Both the position numbers and the translations under genes were made by a program. A stretch of 64,000 nt of DNA from Voacanga thouarsii (taxonomy: Eukaryota > Streptophyta > Magnoliopsida > Gentianales > Apocynaceae): the NCBI GenBank assembly GCA_026120185.1, contig JANUWF010002057.1, forward strand, positions 1,116,001-1,180,000, written 5' to 3'. Positions 59,387 through 64,000 of this stretch are shown piece by piece. Within the stretch, counting starts at the first letter, position 1, and every line of letters starts with the position of its first letter. Under the pieces are notes generated by a model. The model searched no databases. It had not been told where the DNA came from and worked only from the letters and a program-made list of their open reading frames with translations.

Positions 59387-60056
59387 GGCCTGGATACACA
59401 TTAATTGGATATGGTGCAGTGGCAGAGTTAGGCCCTCTTAAAGTTGCTAAAAATGGAGCTGCTCTTACCATCAATAACTACTCTTGGAATAAAGGTTCTT
59501 TTCCCATTTTCATTTCCCCTATGTCAATGGTCAGCCTTTTGCCACATGGTAATAGTTGGTTTATTCCAACTACAAAAGAAAAGGAAATACTCCACCAGGC
59601 ATATTAATTCCTTTATGGCTTCACCATGCAGAAGCAAATTTACTATTTTTGGAGTCTTCAACTGGGGTTGGATTCTCATACACCAATAAATACACCAATA
59701 AATCCTCTGATGTTACTCAAGTGGATGATAAGTTTGTGGGTAATTACTCTACATTAAAGTAGGAACAACTTTCCCAAAAGCAATTATTTATTGGCTTATT
59801 AATTTCCTATTTTAATACTCAGTTGAGGATGCCCACAGTTTTCTTGTAAATTGTCTAGAGAGGTTCCCTCAGTTTAAAACTCATGACTTCTACATATCAG
59901 GAAAGAGTTATACTGGTGATTCTGAGACCTAATCTTAGTTCTTCTTGGTTTCTATTCAATCATTTCTGTATCTCTAACAATTATTGATGCAATTTCTTCT
60001 CATTGTGTAGGGCATTATGTGCCTCAATTGGCAGAGCTTGTGCATGACTGTAATAG
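59387..60056 (+). pseudogene. Serine carboxypeptidase-like gene fragment
   Basis: Four exons with splice signals: 59387-59494 (GPGYTLIGYGAVAELGPLKV), 59632-59735 (EANLLFLESSTGVGFSYTN), 59823-59925 ([17 protein letters not shown], then [11 protein letters not shown]) and 60011-60056 (GHYVPQLAELVHDCNR). These are the oxyanion and nucleophile region of plant serine carboxypeptidases. The nucleophile motif GESYAG reads GKSYTG. The start, the downstream Asp and His of the triad, and the rest are absent, so it cannot be active. An exon after 59494 has been lost or blurred. Confidence 0.85.
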
Positions 60057-60146
60057 GTACACTACAAAATTCCCACATATAAATCTCAAAGGTTTCATAA
60101 TAAGTAAGACTTGATAATTAAAGGAATTAATGTTAATGAAACAGTT

Positions 60147-61050
60147 GACTTTGTGTCTTTCCGGAATAAGCAGGTACTCCATTTTCTGCAATTTCTATTT
60201 GCATATATTGTTTATCGTGTTCATTCTGAGTTGAGAATCTTAAACTTTGCTTTTGTTCTTAAGATGCCCAAAGTGCAATAAATGATTTAACAGGTGAGAG
60301 AATGTTGATTTTAGTGTATATCACTTTGTTTGTTTTAGATTATTTTTCATAGTACTAAATTATGGAATGTGCTAGAAGCTGTTTGTATCTTTGTTATTAT
60401 TGCAGAACTTCATGAAAGTTACCTTGTTTTGGATCTATAATGTTTTTGTCTGGCTTGACTGAAATCAATTTTGTTGTACTTGTTTCAGGGAAGTGGCTTG
60501 GAAGTAGGCAGATACGTTGTAACTGGGCTACAAAGGGTGCTGGCACCAATAATAATAAGCAGAGTTATGATGCTAAGAGTGTTGTGGAGATAACAACTAG
60601 CTCATTAGGTAAGAACCATGGTTAGTTATACTGCATACATGTTCAAGTTAATCTTGTTAATGGTAGTGGCAGCCTCTCCATGAAGTTGATATATTCATGC
60701 ACTATAATACAGATTTTGGAGCCAAATAAAAAGGTTATTGAGGAAATAGTGATTGACACACAGTTTCTTGGCATATCTAAATAGTCCCTTCTGTTGTTCT
60801 GGTTTATAATTTTGTCGTTACTTGTGCATGCTATTGGTGTTTGACCAGTTGAGGCGAGATGCTAATTCTATACAAAGTCTCTTATCAAGTTGTAGGTCTT
60901 GCATTTGATTCTCAACCCCCCTCCCTGCTTCATGTTTCAAATAAAAGTAGTGGTTGACTTGTTTTCACTTTTTTAGAAGATGGGAAAGAGGCAGCAAGTA
61001 CTGATGCTTCTGAGAATAACCCACAATATACACCTGTGTATGTGGGAAGA
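60147..61050 (+). pseudogene. Oligouridylate-binding protein UBP1-like gene fragment
   Basis: Exon pieces with introns: 60147-60173 (DFVSFRNKQ, end of RRM2 RNP1), 60264-60293 (DAQSAINDLTG), 60489-60608 (KWLGSRQIRCNWATKGAG, then DAKSVVEITTS) and 60977-61050 (EDGKEAASTDASENNPQYT, then PVYVG). This is the RRM2-to-RRM3 linker region of plant UBP1, a nuclear RNA-binding protein. RRM1 and most of RRM3 are missing. It joins the carboxypeptidase fragment between 60056 and 60147, in the same orientation. Confidence 0.85.
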
Positions 61051-61141
61051 ATCCTCTCTCCCTGCTCGCGCACCCACTACCTCACCTAGAAACACAAGGG
61101 AAAAGAAGAAAACATAGAATTAATAATCCAAAAATTTTAAG

Positions 61142-61186
61142 GGAGGGATTTTGGGTTGGGAGGGGGGCGGGGGGTTGGGGAGGGGT
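61142..61186 (+). other. G-rich tract
   Basis: GGGAGGGGGGCGGGGGGTTG followed by GGGAGGGG: several G runs, a G-quadruplex candidate just after the UBP1 fragment. Confidence 0.6.
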
Positions 61187-62649
61187 TCATGCTGATGCAT
61201 TGTCTATGCAACTCACTTCACATATGTGAATTAAGAGACAAAATCATCCACTATCACAATAATAGCTAGGTGACAACTTAACAATTTAAGTAACATTTGC
61301 CTTTCAAAATCTCTCTTAGTTTATGTAATATCAAAAAAAGGTTGCCTTGAAAATTAGTATAAGCATTATTGCATTTATTTGCCATTGAGATAATAGCTTA
61401 ATGCTTGAATATTTGACTTGTAGTTCAAGAAAATTAATAATTGAACCTTGGAACATTAATTTTTATGTTTTGCTTCCTAATGTTGCCATGGTTACACATT
61501 TTCCCCCCTCCCTTTTGGATCCCTTCTCTGCAAGAAGATGGGTTGCTATATTCGCATGACACTTAACATGTTGAAGGTCAATGTGATCAGCCATTGCTTT
61601 ATATCTTTTAATCAACTAAATAATGTAACCGAAATAAAAAACTTGCAGGCCTTGCGGTTGTTTTTTCTGCTTCTCCTTCCCCATTCTTTATAAAGAATTC
61701 AAGGAAATGATAGTGGGATAAAAAAACTGGGTTTTGCTTGCTGGATTTTGATCATTGGAAATGAGAATGAGAATTTCCCATTAATTTCTCAAGGGAGTAA
61801 GTTTAGGTTACTTTTGGAGCATTGGTAAAAGTTAAGTTGGTTGATTTACCAATCTGTTGCCTGATTTTGCATGAGACTTAACAATATGCCATTTGTATTC
61901 ATTTTCCACTTTGTTTTTTGGCTTCATAGCTTGCGATATTTCGTTTAGCAAGAAATGGTTAGCTTTGTGTCTGAGTTAGCCTAAAGGTGTATTATGAAGC
62001 AAACACAGTTCACTTTAGCCTTGTGGCTAATACTTTCACTATTGGTGCAGGCAAGGTCTATCTCGTCACTTCCATTATGTTCCAGAAATATTTGCAGCCT
62101 TTTTTTGGAGTTTACCTACTCTGTTTAACCATGTAAGAATAACACGAAGAGTATAGCTTCGTGCTAAAAATTTCATTTCTTTTTGTTTTATTCCCCTGCC
62201 TATCTTGCCTTGTCCATCTTTTGACAACAAATTTACCTTATTTTGTTTATATGCAATCTCTTCCTTCCTTCTATGTCATGGAGACTGTAATAATTGAGAG
62301 AGACATACACATTTTGTCACATATCTAGTTAGAGCTTCAGAGACGGTGTTGGGCATCATCATGGCAGATAGTGCAAAAGATAGCACATACGGGACTGTAG
62401 GTTTAATGCAATAGATTGTAGCAAAATTATCTGAATCAAAATTCAATTTTGCAACTTTACTAATGTCTTATGTGGTTAGTTATATTTGTAGTCTCTTCAT
62501 GTATTTTTTTCATTTATTTGCGTATAATGGTGAGAATAGTACCTGACCTCGCAACTTGCACGAGTGCCGTTATATATATAACCTTTCCTACTATTAATAT
62601 ATATCACTGGTAATTTTTTCACTTTTTTTTTTTTTCAAATTTTGGGATA
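61187..62649. other. Unassigned part of the mosaic region
   Basis: It has moderate GC and scattered splice-like sites but no recognisable coding exon. It may be intron or flank of a captured gene. Confidence 0.4.
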
Positions 62650-63261
62650 TAGGACTTATCACTTATCTATATGATTAAACTTATTCGACCATTTGATAGT
62701 GACGATTATTTTTTTGAAAGTCCAAAATAAATCATGCACACTAATTAATTTCCATTCACAGTACTTGTACAAACCTCAAGACACTGATGCCATGATTGAA
62801 TCTTAGTTTGTCCTACCGTTCAAAAAAAATTGACAAATTAGGCAAACATCTCATGTGACAATCTTTGTTAATGCTATGATTTATTGCTGGGGCAAAATAT
62901 TTTGTTCTTTGAAAAAGAGAGATCAATTCCTATTCTATGCATTTGATCACATGACCACTAGAATAAAATGTCAAATCAGGTGCATAATTTTTACCCATTC
63001 TAATTCGCTTTTCCCAATTTCTGTGTTTATAATAATCGTTGCAATCATTATACTTTCAGAGATGAAGGCTATGAAGTTGGTGAGATATTGAAGGACAAAA
63101 GGAAAGGAGCTTCTTTCCACAAAGAAATGTATGTTGTATGTTATTTATATTCTGCAAATCCATGCCTACAAATTCTGTACGAGGACTCATCTTTGTAGCA
63201 CTTGGACAAACTAATCTTTGTATACAGACATACACTGATCATACTCATCATCTCTTCCAGC
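62650..63261. repeat. Second copy of the PTC52 3' flank, without the copia-2 insertion
   Basis: It aligns with 35.8-36.1 kb and then directly with 46867-47049. At about 63074-63084 the text reads GAAGTTGGTGAGATATTGAA, the uninterrupted target. The copy ends where the hAT-like element starts. In the other copy the PTC52 stop codon follows within a few bases of this point. Confidence 0.85.
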
Positions 63262-63877
63262 TGGGAATGGCAATGGGGCAGCCCAGGCTGAGACTAAAAA
63301 TTCTAACCCCATCCCCTCATTTCCCTATTCTCTCCATCCTCGATACAGAAAAAGACAAAAATGTTCACCCCTGATATTCATTTCAGGGACAAAATAATCC
63401 CTAATCCCGATCCTACAGGAAAAAGGGCCTCGAACAGACCAATTCAATTTAAAATTCTTTAATTGGACCTAAAGTTAAAAATAAAAAATAAAAAAAAATA
63501 AAATACATTCACTATTAAAATTTTAATATGTTTAAAATTACATTCACTTTAAAATTTCAATGCAAATACAATTTTAACATAATTTACTGATAAGATGATA
63601 ATAAAGTATTAAAATAATTTCTAAAAAACTAAATTACATGAACCACAACAAATTATGAGCCATAATAAACTTTACAATTTGCTTTCAAAATGATAAAAAA
63701 AAATTCTAAAATAAACTCTAAATAACTAAATTATATGAACCATAATAAATTTTTAATATTACATAACAATTGTAAGAAATATAATTTCAAAAATTTATTA
63801 GATCAAAATAATTAGAATTTTTAATACATCTATAAATTATATATATGTATAAATATTATATTATATTATATATATAA

Positions 63878-63915
<38 letters not shown>

Positions 63916-64000
63916 CCCTATACTTACACACTATTATAAATATAAATATTTTTTATAATCAAGTTTTTCTAAATATAGATCTTTTATTATATGTACATAT
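63262..64000. mobile_element. Left part of a second hAT-like element, cut by the window end
   Basis: TGGGAATGGCAATGGGG resembles the terminus of the element at 33-1118, followed by a similar C-rich subterminal block (CCCATCCCCTC). The preceding 8 bases CTTCCAGC (63254-63261) should be repeated after the right end, which lies outside the window. The AT-rich interior includes a (TA)n run near 63838-63908. Confidence 0.45.

Larger units (their letters stand above)
58161..62600 (+). mobile_element. Candidate Helitron or Pack-MULE carrying captured gene fragments
   Basis: Two unrelated gene fragments with introns lie head to tail in one block. The left edge TCTCTCTACTATAGAAAAAG resembles the TC-start of plant Helitrons. 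The right side has a CTCG...CGAG hairpin (62548-62564) and the palindrome GTTATATATATAAC (62569-62582), as expected near a Helitron 3' end. However, a clean CTRR terminus is not seen and no helicase is present. Borders are tentative; illegitimate recombination or a Pack-MULE are alternatives. Confidence 0.35.

Overview
This window is nuclear DNA from a eudicot plant. It is AT-rich and has intron-containing genes with GT-AG introns, long LTR and non-LTR retrotransposons, hAT- and Stowaway-type elements, and a chlorophyll-pathway gene with a plastid-type N-terminus. I cannot name the species.

Layout. Positions 1-18.3 kb are repeat-dominated: a 1.09-kb hAT-like element (33-1118), two related foldback elements, a decayed Ty1-copia element (about 4830-11785) carrying a nested solo LTR, and a Stowaway-like MITE (13451-13730). 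The genes are: a LOG cytokinin-activating enzyme (18419-22943, +, 7 exons); a single-exon O-fucosyltransferase-like type II membrane protein (24604-26265, -); a protein joining an N-terminal PB1-like domain of the MUSTANG/Mutator transposase type to a PDS5-type Tudor domain (31543-33823, -, 8 coding exons); and a PTC52-type Rieske oxygenase (47050-51564, -, 7 exons). An RTE-type LINE with a 19-bp target duplication (27503-30723) separates the second and third genes. A 10.8-kb copia element (36099-46866), flanked by the target duplication GGTGA and containing a reverse-oriented LTR, sits about 180 bp beyond the PTC52 stop codon.

The right end (53-64 kb) holds a 5'-truncated L1 LINE (53087-58121), a mosaic of two gene fragments with their introns (serine carboxypeptidase-like, then oligouridylate-binding protein UBP1; a possible Helitron or Pack-MULE capture), and a second copy of the PTC52 3' flank (about 62650-63261). 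That copy lacks the copia insertion and is cut by another hAT-like element that runs off the window.

The genes do not form a pathway or operon. The points most worth following are the PB1-Tudor fusion, an apparent AT-AC intron in PTC52, the duplicated PTC52 flank that preserves the empty retrotransposon site and predicts a second PTC52 copy just outside the window, the captured gene fragments, and paired RNA hairpins in the copia leader. Exon borders were read by hand from reading frame and splice signals; no transcript data or database search was available.
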